DNA from: an uncultured Aquimarina sp.
Lineage (GTDB): Bacteria; Bacteroidota; Bacteroidia; Flavobacteriales; Flavobacteriaceae
Direction: 5' to 3'
Length of the DNA stretch: 64,000 nucleotides
Assembly: GCA_947500845.1 (NCBI GenBank)
Contig: CANMTP010000004.1
Span: 186,001 to 250,000 of the forward strand
Positions 63,025-64,000 of this stretch are shown one piece after another (the first letter of the stretch is position 1; every line of letters begins with the position of its first letter). Made by a program: the position numbers and the translations under genes. The notes under the pieces are model-generated. The model was not told the origin of the DNA, searched no databases, and saw only the letters and a program-made list of their open reading frames with translations.

Positions 63025-63789
63025 TTAGTTTATTTGTGTAAATCGATCATCTACTATTGGGGTAATGGTATCGACCTTTCTAAAATAATCAATCATGGCA
63101 TTTCGGATCTTGTAGTTTAATGTATATGATTTCCCTCCTTGTTTAAAAAAATACATCTCGCTGCCACCGTTATATAAATAATCGTTTGTTGCCACAAAAT
63201 ATGTCTCTTCATCTTTAATTTCTTTATTATTGATTAAGGCTTTGGTTATATCAAAATTGGCATCAACAGTTAGTTTTAATCCCGAAAAAGGATGCGCTTG
63301 TTGTGATTTTTGCAAATATTCAATTAGTTTCTTGATATGATTACCTTTCATTTCGACCACTACAATACTGTTTTCAAAAGGCATAATCTGATAAGCGGTG
63401 CGTGCAGTAACATTTCCTTTTGGAATGGATGCTCGAATTCCTCCATAGTTAAGCAGCACCATATTGATCGTATTTTCTGTTCTAGATCTAAAAATTGGAT
63501 TGGCTTGTTCTAAAACAATGTCAGCCATTAAATTCCCAATTGCAGTATTTAATTTTCCATCTCTTTTCGAATATGTTTCGGGTGCATAAGCCAAAACACT
63601 GTCTAAATTTTTTCTTATATTTTCTCTATATGGCTTAATAAAACTCTCAATATCAGAATTACCAGAGATACTTTCGTTTATTTCAATTCTTGTACCTTCA
63701 ATCTTTACAAGATGCTTCTCTTTTTTGCAAGATGAAAGAAGCATTAGAAATATGAGTAAAGGGAAAAATGTATCAATTCTTTTTTTCAT
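63025..63789 (-). CDS. 5'-nucleotidase, C-terminal (substrate) domain lipoprotein
   Basis: 254 residues with lipobox LSSC (Cys about 21). It matches only the 5'-nucleotidase C-terminal domain: GKLNTAIGNLMADIVLEQA, VLLNYGGIRASIPKGNVTARTAYQIMPFENSIVVVEMKG, and NDYLYNGGSEMYFFKQGG. It is read just before the metallophosphatase gene, so catalytic and substrate domains are separate proteins, one lipid-anchored and one apparently Tat-exported. Confidence 0.92.
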   Translation of the reverse strand: MKKRIDTFFPLLIFLMLLSSCKKEKHLVKIEGTRIEINESISGNSDIESFIKPYRENIRKNLDSVLAYAPETYSKRDGKLNTAIGNLMADIVLEQANPIFRSRTENTINMVLLNYGGIRASIPKGNVTARTAYQIMPFENSIVVVEMKGNHIKKLIEYLQKSQQAHPFSGLKLTVDANFDITKALINNKEIKDEETYFVATNDYLYNGGSEMYFFKQGGKSYTLNYKIRNAMIDYFRKVDTITPIVDDRFTQIN

Positions 63790-63865
63790 ATAAGTTAATA
63801 TGATTTGTTAGACAATATCTTCAGCCTTAAATGTATTACAAAAGTTACTCAAATAATATTATACT

Positions 63866-64000
63866 TTACTGTACCAATCTACCTGTAGCCTCTTTTAATA
63901 TATAATTACAGTGATCTACATCATCTACGTTAAGCTCCAGAACACCTGTAATCTCTAAAATTTGATCCATTTTAAACTTTGGCCTTTGTTTAAAAACAAC
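63866..64000 (-). CDS. C-terminal end of a protein running off the window
   Basis: Open frame of 44 codons with stop at 63866-63868, reading VVFKQRPKFKMDQILEITGV then LELNVDDVDHCNYILKEATG then RLVQ. The pattern (xxLEITGVLELNxDDVxHxNYIL) resembles the end of DUF3299-type lipoproteins, with low certainty. The start lies outside the window. Confidence 0.55.
   Translation of the reverse strand, partial: VVFKQRPKFKMDQILEITGVLELNVDDVDHCNYILKEATGRLVQ

Overview
The window is a 64 kb chromosomal stretch from a marine-type member of the Flavobacteriaceae (Bacteroidota). Evidence: an AT-rich genome; promoters of the Bacteroidota form TTG-N19/20-TAnnTTTG in front of tRNA genes; no Shine-Dalgarno sequences; a type B T9SS/gliding-motility sorting domain; GSIII glutamine synthetase; the short SsrA-binding-like 50-residue protein; a BlaI/M56 pair ending in a TonB-plug-like tail; and DUF5916 and DUF3526 proteins. 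An Aquimarina-like genus is plausible but cannot be shown from the sequence alone.

Layout. 1-14 kb is mostly core: the 3' part of a TPR hybrid sensor kinase, lpxK, a NIF3-family protein, a coiled-coil protein whose zinc ribbon has lost its cysteines, a glycosyltransferase, a DoxX-like protein, rpsT, two identical tRNA-Glu genes each with its own promoter, proS, a Trp/Gly then Arg/Ser-rich lipoprotein, a FadL-type porin and a T9SS type B protein. 14-21 kb: folE behind a structured leader, cysS, yidD, lgt, a SYLF protein, prfA, a PurM-type enzyme. 21-28 kb: a complete curli (type VIII) operon on the minus strand, csgA-csgB-csgE-csgF-csgG, with enlarged or fused subunits, followed by a beta-propeller lipoprotein. 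28-36 kb: divergent GSIII and GSII glutamine synthetases, a CaCA exchanger, a BlaI/M56 sensor pair with a very regular triple operator, and apt.

36.5-49.2 kb looks like a genomic island next to tRNA-Arg. It begins with a decayed tyrosine recombinase and continues with a one-strand operon: TetR, TolC, HlyD, two ABC ATPases (a split YbhF-like pair), a DoxX-like membrane protein, a double [4Fe-4S] protein, a DUF2141 protein, two ABC-2 permeases, a membrane nucleotide cyclase, an outer-membrane phospholipase A and a small beta-barrel. The base composition is visibly richer in G+C than the flanks, and a 14-16 bp palindrome (GCTTTCGCGAAAGC) occurs four times in the island in different reading frames; I did not find it elsewhere. 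The right edge (49.2-49.8 kb) contains gene debris and a tRNA-like inverted repeat.

49.8-64 kb: a lipoprotein predicted to be a coiled coil with histidine at one core position of almost every heptad lies divergent from a Fur-family regulator. Then come a secreted S8 protease and a probable metal-handling cluster (small Cys-containing secreted protein, ABC ATPase, two DUF3526 permeases, DUF5916, a VOC/DUF5829-like lipoprotein, another lipoprotein, a CobW/COG0523 GTPase). A 5'-nucleotidase split into two genes closes the window.

The least ordinary parts are the island operon with its asymmetric ABC pair and iterated palindrome, the His-heptad lipoprotein beside the Fur-family gene, the fused curli machinery and the phased BlaI-type operator.
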